The position numbers were made by a program, and so were the translations under genes. The notes beneath the pieces were generated by a model. The model was not told the origin of the DNA. It did no database searches and saw nothing but the letters and a program-made list of their open reading frames with translations. A stretch of 64,000 nucleotides of DNA from Alviniconcha marisindica (Eukaryota > Mollusca > Gastropoda > Provannidae): assembly GCA_018857735.1 (NCBI GenBank), contig JABMCL010002018.1:784501-848500 (forward strand), written 5' to 3'. Positions 1 to 46,900 of the stretch are shown one piece after another; within the stretch, counting starts at the first letter, position 1, and each line of letters begins with the position of its first letter.

Positions 1-229
1 TGTTCAGATATTTTGCTAGTAGTAGGGTTATTTTCATCAGAAGACTACTTGCCCTTGAACTTTGTAAAATGGGAATATGATAGGAGGCTCTTCAGCCTGC
101 CATGATCTGTAGACTGCATCACCGTTGTTTTCGGTAAACTTAAATCAAAACCATCCTCGTCTTATTTCGTGATGTCAAACACACACAGCAAACATGTCAA
201 ACATTTTTTCTGGCAAGCACTGAACACAA

Positions 230-470
230 CAACAACAAAAAGAGAAGTTACTTCGCTTCTCATATCATTTTTCATTGTTTTTAACCGTTCCACTGTTGTT
301 TAAGTGTCGTTTTGTGGCCTGAAGAAGGGGATTTCCCTGAAAATTTGCATCGTGTTGTCTATGTCATACTAAATAAGCGTTCTTTTGAACCTTTTATGTG
401 TCTGGATCTTATTTTAGAATGCTAGCAGTCATTCCTGTTTCAGAATTTTACATACAGCAAACATTAACTT
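230..470 (+). mobile_element. Fragment of an interspersed repeat family (inverted-repeat / Penelope-like?)
   Basis: The segment ends in gtctggatcttattttagaatgctagcagtcattcc-type sequence (about 395-445), and the same words recur near 4510-4570, 48890-49055, 59330-59395 and 60590-60885, so this is a dispersed family. Two of the other copies are arranged as inverted pairs. Inside this copy, CTGAAGA at 319-325, a short stem at 326-338 and GAAA at 339-342 resemble the core of a hammerhead ribozyme, a motif known from Penelope-like elements; stems I and III are not evident. No reverse transcriptase is visible. Family membership is seen directly; the Penelope link is an inference. Confidence 0.55.
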
Positions 471-829
471 TCTGGTAAACATGAACATTCCAGAGGCTGG
501 GCAAGGCCCACTCTTCAGCAGCCAGCCACCTGCTGTCCTACCATGAGGTACTGTGGATGCGGAAATATAGGTCTCCTCCACTGAACTTGTTAAAACATGG
601 TTTATTTCTGTATTACTGCGAAATGGACCTTTTCAAACTCAAGACTTGATGGAACAAAACCCAGACTGCTCTAATAAATTCTGGAGTTAACATCAAGTCA
701 TAACGGCCTTACGTTTTAGTGCCACATGATGCTACCACATTTACCCCAGCACACTCGCTGTACATTGTTAACAATCAACAGTTACCCCAGCATGCTCATT
801 CTACATTGTTAACAATCAACAAAGCACAG

Positions 830-831
<2 letters not shown>

Positions 832-889
<58 letters not shown>
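832..889. repeat. (TA)n microsatellite
   Basis: An uninterrupted alternation of T and A runs for nearly 60 bases, flanked by two similar short phrases (acattgttaacaatcaaca) at about 760-780 and 804-823. It is self-complementary and could extrude as a hairpin. Confidence 0.95.
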
Positions 890-894
<5 letters not shown>

Positions 895-1163
895 TACTAC
901 ATTACTAACAATCAAAGTAAAGAGAGTTCCTGCAAAGAGTTTTTTTTAAATTTTACAAATACAGTTTTGTTTGATTTTTCAAGCATTGAATCAAGGTTAT
1001 TACAGTGCTAGAAATATTAAGAGACACACCGCAAACACAAGTACACAAGAAATTATCAACTGGAATCAGCATGCATGTTAAATAATAAATATAGTCTTAG
1101 ATAAATCCAGTCTCTTCAGCAGCCAAAGCCATGCAGATTCACAAAAACATGTTAAACTGACCA

Positions 1164-1431
1164 AGGTCAAAAGGTCAGACAATAATAGCATAACAAGTCA
1201 CTGGAGGTCACTAAAATATCAGACACTGACTGGGTCAAGGTTAAACTGCATTGTTGACAGCAGGGGCAAGTGTCACGTACATTCAGCAGACTGGGAACAG
1301 GATCAGGGCAGGGCTCAAGACGGCCAGGGCTACAAAGGTCACGGTGGGGGGTCACAACTGGTCTGTGGTGAAAACTGGGTGAGGTCACAAAAGGTCAAGG
1401 TTAGGTGAAGGTCACAAAAGAACTGCGGTCA
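1164..1431 (+). promoter_or_regulatory. Cluster of AGGTCA half-sites
   Basis: Perfect AGGTCA occurs at 1164, 1172, 1205, 1336, 1382, 1392 and 1409, with GGGTCA at 1232 and 1349 and CGGTCA at 1426, all on the plus strand. The pair at 1164/1172 is a direct repeat with a 2-base spacer and the pair at 1382/1392 has a 4-base spacer, the geometry used by nuclear receptor dimers. The cluster sits just past the MORN1 stop codon. It could equally be a decayed tandem repeat; function is inferred only. Confidence 0.4.
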
Positions 1432-1503
1432 CGGTTAGGATCTAGAAGATGGAGGTAAGACATCGGGGTAAGTCAGAGAGGGTTAAATAATGGGCACTGT
1501 AAC

Positions 1504-38092
<36,589 letters not shown>

Positions 38093-38101
<9 letters not shown>

Positions 38102-38177
38102 GTTGTTTTCACTGGCGACGGGATCAAGTCTCGCGAGACGGAAATGACAGGTCGAGATTAATTGCGAAAATGGCGTC
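38093..38177. promoter_or_regulatory. Compact bidirectional promoter (TCTCGCGAGA palindrome, YY1-like sites)
   Basis: Between the two start codons (68 bases) lies GTCTCGCGAGAC (38128-38139), a perfect 12-bp palindrome containing TCTCGCGAGA, which in vertebrates is a methylation-sensitive element of TATA-less bidirectional promoters. AAAATGGCGTC (38167-38177) overlaps the NECAB start and fits the YY1 consensus AANATGGCGNC. AACATGGCAGC overlaps the MORN1 start with one mismatch. No TATA box is seen, and local CpG content is high. Co-regulation of the pair is inferred. Confidence 0.75.
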
Positions 38178-38226
38178 TGCAGAAACCCCAGCTGAATCTG
38201 AGAGGGGAATGACAATCTTTCTTGAT
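38170..38226 (+). CDS. NECAB: NECAB coding exon 1
   Basis: The ATG in GAAAATGGCG opens MASAETPAESERGMTIFLD and the donor is GAT/GTGAGT. TIFLD begins the first EF-hand helix, as in vertebrate NECABs. Phase 0 out. Confidence 0.93.
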
Positions 38227-39764
38227 GTGAGTTATAGATTATATATATTATTTTAAAAAAATCTTCTCAGTAATAACGTCAAAGTGGGCATGTCTTCCAG
38301 AGGGCGTTTATGCTAAGTGCACTCCGGAATGGAACAATTTTCATCGAGGCTGCAGCACAGCCGCGGAACAAATCTCTCCCCCACCTTCTTCTTGTTCCGT
38401 GTACTATTCAGTTAAGTTCAAGATGGCATCTATGCGCTAGGAAAATCCCATATTCGCTCCACCCAGTCTCTCAGAAGTTTTCCCAACGTTGCCATTAAAA
38501 CAGTTCCAATGTTCGTCTGATTGACGATGGCCCTTGCAATACAGATCGTCTAACGCTTCCTCTCTCCACGCCTCTCTCATGCCATCGATGGTGATGTCCG
38601 TGGCTTCGTGCCCACAGGTAGTGTCTCAAGCTCCTCAACACTTCTGGTCTTCCGAGACTCCACTTGTGACGGTTTCTGCATTGCCAGCCAGTCTATCTGC
38701 TCTGTCATTTCCTTTCGCTCCGGCATGACCAGGGGAGTACACCCACAGATTTTGACACATTCCAGTCTGGGCTTCCCATTCCACTTTTCACTTTTTGTAG
38801 CAAGCTCACTGAATTTATGAAGATGATACCATGTGTGGTATGACTCACCTCTTGGGGCAATCCAGCATGGTAAAGCTGGAGGTTATATAATTACATATAT
38901 AGGTTGAGATCGTATAGGCTGCACTGTCTTCATGGATGGTGGTCGCTCCATGCTTGACACAATGACAGTGAAGCCCCAGCCTGACTGGTCTTTGGTTACT
39001 GAGCCATCAGTATACACTTAACACTATGAGATCTTGTGGTTTGATGTTTTCTTGAATGAGAAGTTTGATCACTGACTCTGGTTTGCCAGAGAGAGACTTC
39101 CCTAGATTTTATGCTTCTCTGACAGGTGTTTGTTTTCATGGCAATTATGGTGCCACTGAAGAAGAAAATGAAGTTGCTGCCACTGCCAGGGGCAATGCAG
39201 ACTTAATTTTCAGAGTCCTGTCTGAGAGCAAGTTCAATATGACGATTATGACGTTCTTTGTTTTCATTTTAATTTTTTTTTTAAACAACAACTGTCCAAA
39301 AAAATTACAAGAATGTATTGGATCAGACAGCCAGTAAAAGCAGCTGTACAGGGGTGGGAAACTGCCATTGCCTGATGCCCATGTCCAGTAGGGTATAGTT
39401 TCACTGCTTTCTAGATTGCTGTTGGGCAAATAATGTGCCAACTGTGGCATATATAATGTTTAAGGCGGCCTGGTGTTTTAACAGTTAGAGGATTGGTGTT
39501 CCTGCAGGTCCACTTGAAATTATTATGTCACTTTACTGATGCTGTGCCTTTCTGCCTGTAAATTATTTGTTGAATCTTTGATTTGGATGAGAATTAAAAG
39601 AAAAAGGATTAGCATCAAGGATGTATGACAGTATGTGCACTGTATCAGTTCTTACTTTTTCCCTATCTAAAATTCTAACTGGAATATATATGGTATATCA
39701 TTTTAGGTGATCACAATGCTAAAATTTTAAACATGTGCACATGTATGTGTCATTGTGTGCCTGC

Positions 39765-39827
<63 letters not shown>

Positions 39828-40010
39828 TATGTGTGTGTTTGTAAATGTTGTATTGTGATCATTTAAAATGACAAATGTATATTTTTTATACTGTATATAT
39901 TCTAATTATTTTTATTTATAATTGATCATCATTTGCTGTTTATGTGCAGGTTTTTAGAAGAGCTGACAAAAATGGTATGTTCATTTGCCTGGTATTAGTG
40001 GTAACCAATT

Positions 40011-40064
<54 letters not shown>

Positions 40065-43000
40065 TTGTGTATTGCAGTAATTATAAGTGAAAAAATCCAT
40101 GCATTTATAAGGCATTCCCAAGTATGAGGTGCAACTTTGGCAGTGTCCTAGCTGACAAGTAAAACATAGTGCTGGACACATGCATCAAACACAAAGAAAA
40201 GTGCTGTCATGCATAATATGGGGAAATGAAAATGTCCAGTGAATTTACTGTTTTTAGTCCTACTTCTTTCCACTCAAACTGTATAATATATGCAGTATTT
40301 AATCCTTCTTTAAGAAGTTCTTGTAAAAGCAGACTTTCATTTGCTTGGTGGTGGTGGTTTCAGTTTTGTTCAGTTTCAGTTTTGTTCTGGCCTTGAAAAG
40401 GAAAGTCAGAGCCCATGAAAACTCCATGAATTGTCTGTGTGAAAACCGGTAACTTGTATAATTGTATGTATCCTGTTTGCTGCAGATGATGGTTTTATTT
40501 CTTGGGAGGAGTTTGTGTCTTACTTTGCTGATGGAGTGATGGGCAAGGAGGAGCTGCAGGCGCTGTTTAATGAGATTGACACACACAATACAAAGTGAGT
40601 GGCACGCTGCGAGTGGTGATGTGCAGCGTTCATAGCTATCATTAGCATTGATCGGCTCAGCAAGTGACGTGGTACAGGGGACATAGTCATGATGCTGATA
40701 ATTACAGTGTAATACAATACACATTAACTCACTGACTGACTCACTGAGTGTGTAACTGAGTGACTGACTCCGTGAGTCACTGAGTGAGTAAGTTTAAGTG
40801 ACATGGAGGTCAAGATAAACGGCCTGTGTACTTTGGCACTTGCTGTTGGTCATAATCCAACTTTTAGCATGGTAAGTAAGTAGGTAAACATGGTGCTTAA
40901 CATCCACAGAAACCGTACGGCTTATTAGGGATAGGGAGAAGGGGGGGGGGGGGTTATGGAGGTGGGGGGAGAGGGAGATTATATACCTATCGCTACACTG
41001 TCACCACCAGAATGATTTCTGCATTAAGATGGGCTCAGGAAGACAGAGTGTCCTGTTCGTTTCAGTTTGAGGTGGTCAGTGTCTGTTTAATACCATGGTG
41101 CCTTGGGCTGCCGCTTGTAGTGTGCTCCAGAGTGTGTACTCTTGTGACGTGATGCGATTACTTTTACACCGTTTATGTGAAAGACACTTGGTTCTGCAGG
41201 GCATAGTGAAGCATATGATGTAATATTGGTACTAGTGATAGTGTGCTACATTACCCATGTGAAAAACTCCTGATGCACTGTACGTACTCAGGCTAATTTA
41301 ATGTGGCATGTGTTAATTGTTATCCACATGAAAAACTTGATGATCTTGAATAAATCTGCTGATGTGCCATGTAGGGCATAATATGTGAAAGATGCCCTGT
41401 CCTACATTATCAGGCTAATCATGGATCACCCATGTGGAAAAAACACTCAGTCTTACTGTAAATTCTCAATGATCATGTATTGCCAGTAAGATGTCAATGA
41501 CACTGGATCCTGTTCAATGGACACAGGTTGAGACATGTCTCATGTGTTGCCCTCGTGAAAACCACTTGATCCTGAATAATCCCATTTATAATAATGAATC
41601 ATGTGTAACCCATGTGGAAGATGCTCGTTTCTTACTTACTTACTGTTTTATGCCTATTAGCATTTAGGGTAGCAACAAAGTTCATGCTTGTTCTACATAA
41701 TCACTAATCCGACTGTTGTGTCATGTATTGCCCTTGTGAAAAGCACTTGCTGAAGTACTGGGTTTCAGTCTGTGTGTGTGTATATCTTGTTATACAGCAA
41801 AATTGACACCGGGGAGTTGTGTGCCTACTTCAGTCAGCACCTGGGAGACTTCAAGGAGATCTTTGGCACCTGTGAAGACCTCAACAAAGGCATGACCAAA
41901 GTACTGTACTCAACAGCTGAGGTGAGTGGCCAGCAGTGTCACTGGTTGCTGGTAATTGAAGGGGGTTGAAGTTAGTGTCAAACTTTTGTCAGTAAACACG
42001 CAACGATAACTTGTTAAGGAAACAGATGGTCCACTGTACCTAGGTTTATTTTTGTCTTCTCTTGCTGCTAATGGAATAGGACGTTTGGCCATGGATTTGC
42101 TGCTGCTGGCCTCATGCAAACGAAAGGCCAATCATTGGATTAGGGTCGAAACAGGTTAGACCTGCTTGCTTCTGATATGAAAGTGCTGACCAAACCAGCA
42201 AGGTTAGTTTTATGTTTCCAAATGAAGCAAAGCAAGACAGGGGGGGGGGGGGGGGGGATGCAAAGAGAAGGCTAACAGTTAACATGTTATGATTTCAGGC
42301 CTACAAAGCAGCTGACCAGACGCGCAAGTTTGTGATGCGTTTCCTGATGCGAGAAATTATCAACCAGCTGTCAGCTCTGCAACGCCCCCTGGAGGCTGCG
42401 TCCGACACCTTGGATGATCAGGCACGACAAGAAAGGTCTGAATGATTTATGTCATGCTATGCAGTTCAGTAGAGTTTGGTTCTGGCATGGGATTTCTCTC
42501 ACAGAGAAATAGCAGAAATCGGGGGGGGGGGGGGGGCAAGAATGTCTCTTGAACTTAAAAAAGGGGAGGGGTTTGATCAATTGGCATCAGTTTCTGCTAT
42601 TATTTACCTTTTGTTATGGGTGGCATCTCATTATTTCTTTGAGACGTAAAGAAGATGTTTAAAGACAACCAGATTTCCAAGACGCTGGCCGTGGTCATTT
42701 TTGCTGTACTGTATGCAAGGCTAGTGTGTGGTCAGTAGATGCTGTTCATGTGGCAATTCTTTACCTCAGTGTTATGATGATATGTTTGATTTGCTCAGAG
42801 GATGTAGCAAAGTTTGACCTAAACATTACGATGGTTTGTTGGATTTGCCCAGAGGGATGTAGCTCCACAGGGCAGTTTTTGACCTCAGCATTATGAAGGT
42901 TTGTTGGATTTGCCCAGAGGGATGTAGCTCCACAGGGCAGTTTTTGACCTCAACATTATGAAGGTTTGTTGGATTTGCCCAGAGGGATGTAGCTCCACAG

Positions 43001-43958
43001 GGCAGTTTTTGACCTCAACATTATGAAAGTTTGTTGGATTTGCCCAGATGGATGTAGCTCCACAGGGCAGTTTTGGACCTCAGCATTATGAAGGTTTGTT
43101 GGATTTGCCCATAGGGATGTAGCTCCACAGGGCAGTTTTGGACCTCAACATTATGAAGGTTTGTTGGATTTGCCCAGAGGGATGTAGCTCCACAGGGCAA
43201 TTTTTGACCTCAACATTATGAAGCTTTGTTGGATTTGCCCAGAGGGACGTAGCTCCACAGGGCAATTTTGGACCTCAACATTATGAAGGTTTGTTGGATT
43301 TGCCCAGAGGGACGTAGCTCCACAGGGCAATTTTGGACCTCAACATTATGAAGGTTTGTTGGATTTGCCCAGAGGGACGTAGCTCCACAGGGCAGTTTTG
43401 GACCTCAACATTATGAAGGTTTGTTGGATTTGCCCAGAGGGACGTAGCTCCACAGGGCAATTTTGGACCTCAACATTATGAAGGTTTGTTGGATTTGCCC
43501 AGAGGGATGTAGCTCCACAGGGCAATTTTTGACCTCAACATTATGAAGCTTTGTTGGATTTGCCCAGAGGGACGTAGCTCCACAGGGCAATTTTTGACCT
43601 CAACATTATGAAGGTTTGTTGGATTTGCCCAGAGGGACGTAGCTCCACAGGGCAATTTTTGACCTCAACATTATGAAGGTTTGTTGGATTTGCCCAGAGG
43701 GACGTAGCTCCACAGGGCAATTTTTGACCTTAACATTATGAAGGTTTGTTGGATTTGCCCAGAGGGGACGTAGCTCCGGTGGCCGCAGAGGACCTGAAGA
43801 AGGGTGGTGGTCCCAGCATTATCCCTGGCCGCGTTGTGCGTCGTGCCAAGCGGCAAGTCAGCTCCCAAAGCAACGTGTCGGATGGTAAGTGTTTAAGAGT
43901 GTGTGTATATGTGTGTGTGTACATGTGTGTGTGTGTGTGTTTGTGCATGTGTGTTTGT

Positions 43959-43999
<41 letters not shown>

Positions 44000-46900
44000 T
44001 GTTAGTGTGGAGGGGTGGGGTGGGTTGGGTGTGCAGCACATTGCGTTGAGGTGAGGGCAGGGTGGGGCAGACATGTGTCCATACAGGACATTAGTATTCG
44101 GAGTTCAAGTTTTTGCTGTGCTGCAGTCTGTTTGAGTCACCAAAAAGAAATCTTCACGTGAAACTGATCCTGGTGGTTGTAAAATAAGTTACGAAAAGGA
44201 CTGCATTTTGTAATTCAATCCTATTGTTTTAATCTTGACACATAGTGCCTCTTCTGGCTTTTTGTTATTAATTCTTCGCACCTTCAGGTGCAGAAAAAGA
44301 GAAAGAAGCAGAGTTAATTCATCTATCAGGAAAAAAGACAAGTTTACACTTATTCATAGGGCCATGGGAGTCAGGGTTAATGAGGCATCACTGTATATAT
44401 TTTGCTTTGATTAACTGTCATTTAAGGGTTCAAAATGAATAGATATTGATTAAGTGGTGCAGACGTTATTTGTTCATATTGTGGTAATCTTAATTAATCT
44501 AATGTGTGTGTGACAAGGATTGTGCTTGCTTAGTTTAGAGTAAAATCTATGTGAAGATTTTGAATTTACGCTACTTAGTACCATGCGTTTGTATTATTGG
44601 CGTGAGCTGCCACAGCTATAATTCTTGTTGCGACAAAAGTTTTGTTGCGACAAACATGTGTTTGTTGTGACAAAACACATCTTTTGTCACGACAAAAGTG
44701 TGCTTGTCACGGCAAAACTTTTGCTGCAACAAACACGTGTTTGTCATGATGGATATTTTTTTGTGACAAAAGTTTTGTTGCAACAAAAATATTTTGTTGT
44801 GACAAAACTTTTGTCACGGCAAGCATACTTTTGTCGTGACAAAAGACATATTTCGCGATAAAAATGATACTTGTGGCAGCTCCGGCCAATGAAATGTTTG
44901 TAGATGCATATTCAGTAACACTAATACTGCTTGATAGTTGAAGTGTTTTTGTTTTATTTTTGGTATTTCTTTCACCTTCTTTTTTCATGGAGGGTCTTCC
45001 TTGACGACTTGTGCAAAGCATGGAAGAGTTTGTGTGTGTGTTTTTACTGTGTGTTGATTCTCCTCATTGTTATTGCAGCTTTTGATCAAGTTGAAATCAT
45101 CCCAGGTATTCTTACCATCTCATATTTGGTTTTTAACATTTTACGTGTATCCTGTTTGTTTGTTTGTATGTTTTGTTCACTAGTAAGTAAACATGGTGCT
45201 TAGCATCCACAGAAACAGCAAGGCTTATGGGGGGGGGGGGGGGGGAACAGGGAAATAAACTGTTCACTTGGAATAAAGCCAAGAAAATGCCCTGCATTTG
45301 GGAGCAAGTAAGTAAATTGATGTTTTACGCCCAGTCAACCAGTGCGGTTATATCAGGGCAGTGGGGGAAAAAATCCACAATTGTCAGTTACACCATACAG
45401 AACTCTCAAAAATAAGCTGTTGTTAAAATTAATGAGGTTGGTGTTCTCTGTCAGTGTCATCTGTGTACTTTCACAAGGAAGTGAAAAAGCAGGGTATAAG
45501 TCATAATTTAGGACGGAGAAGACTAAAAACAGTAAGTAACCAATTTTTTTCTTTCACACTCCAATGTAAAATCATGTGAGGCTGTGGAATGAGTGTCAAC
45601 TCAGTTGTCCAGCTTTAAGGAGACTTTAAAGTGAGATCTTTCAAATATCCCTTGAGCTTCATTTTTCCATGCCAATTATGAGTACTTTGATTTGAATTTC
45701 AAAGCACACTGCAGGGACATGATGGGTCACGGTGACACTGAAACTGAATTTTCTAAGTCATCCAATCTGGGTCAAATTTTGTGATTATTGTAATATAGTG
45801 ACACTACCGTAAACCTGATGCTTTGAGTGACCTAAATATGTACTCAAAGAAGGTAATTTATGCTTTCCCTGCCATGGCGCAAACCTTAATGTTGGCATTT
45901 TCTTGGATGCTGTTTCTGTGAGATCTTTGATTTTGGGTTTCTGCACGATGATAACCCCTGCAAGACTTTACCAGTTCCTCTGCAAACAAAAGGAATTAAT
46001 AACAATTGACATATATGTCATACAATGATACACATAACAAGGAACACAACAGAGAATTGTCTGCATTAACTAGCACCTGGCATGCAAGTAAATACAAGGT
46101 ACATAGACTGTACCAAAGGTACATACAGTCCACTATGGATTAAAACTAAATTCAAAACAGTGATGCAGTTATTACCATCAAACCTTTTGTTCTTGAGTGA
46201 TTCGAAATTTATTGCTTGTAGTTGTATGTTCAGACTTGATATATATCATTATTGGATTTAATGACAGCATTCAGAGGCAAGCCTGTCTCTCATTTGACTT
46301 TTGGACTTTTTTTCATGTACTGTGTCTGGATTTTGTCTGTGTGATTGTGTTGGTCTTCATACTTCACCATAACCCTCACTCAATTCGCACATTTTAACAC
46401 ATATAATCTGGGTGCACAGGACTAATTTCTGTATCTTTTTCAGTTTATTATATGTTTTGACTTCTTCCTGTGTAATACAAGCACAGTCATTTTTGACACA
46501 CTGTTGTATTTGGAAAGGTGTTTCTTGTGTATATATGTGTCTTTAACTTATGGAGGAAGTCATTTGCTTTGAATGTTTTTTTGTTTTGTTTTCTTTCATT
46601 GGTTTCTTTTTATTTGGTGTTTAGTTTTTAATAGTTTTACTTTAATTTCAAATCATTGTTTTTCACTTGCATGTTTTTCATGCCACGTGCCATTATAACT
46701 AAAATGCATGCATGCCTGCTCTTGGGGGGGGGGGGGGGGAGTTGATGGGAGCGCTTGAACATGCGTCTTAGGTCTTTGATTTTAGTGAGACGGTGCAGAC
46801 TCCTGTGGTCTTTTCTGTCTAGCTGCAGAGCTTTGCAAGTGGTTTAACTTTAAGGTTTTGTTCTGCTTAGTTTTCTCTTGTAATTTTTACTTAATTTTGT

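Larger units (their letters stand above)
1..1503. other. 3' flank / probable 3' UTR of MORN1, no other gene
   Basis: No exon of another gene was recognised here. The MORN1 stop codon lies at 1504-1506 on the minus strand, so the sequence just below it should be 3' UTR. The nearest AATAAA on the minus strand reads at 601-606, about 900 bases past the stop, which makes it a possible but unproven polyadenylation signal. The stretch also holds a TA microsatellite, an AGGTCA cluster and an interspersed repeat. Confidence 0.5.

Noticed and set aside
42436..42770. Possible extra NECAB exon between exons 5 and 6
   Set aside because: Exon 5 ends in phase 2 and exon 6 continues it exactly; no further family-conserved segment is missing.
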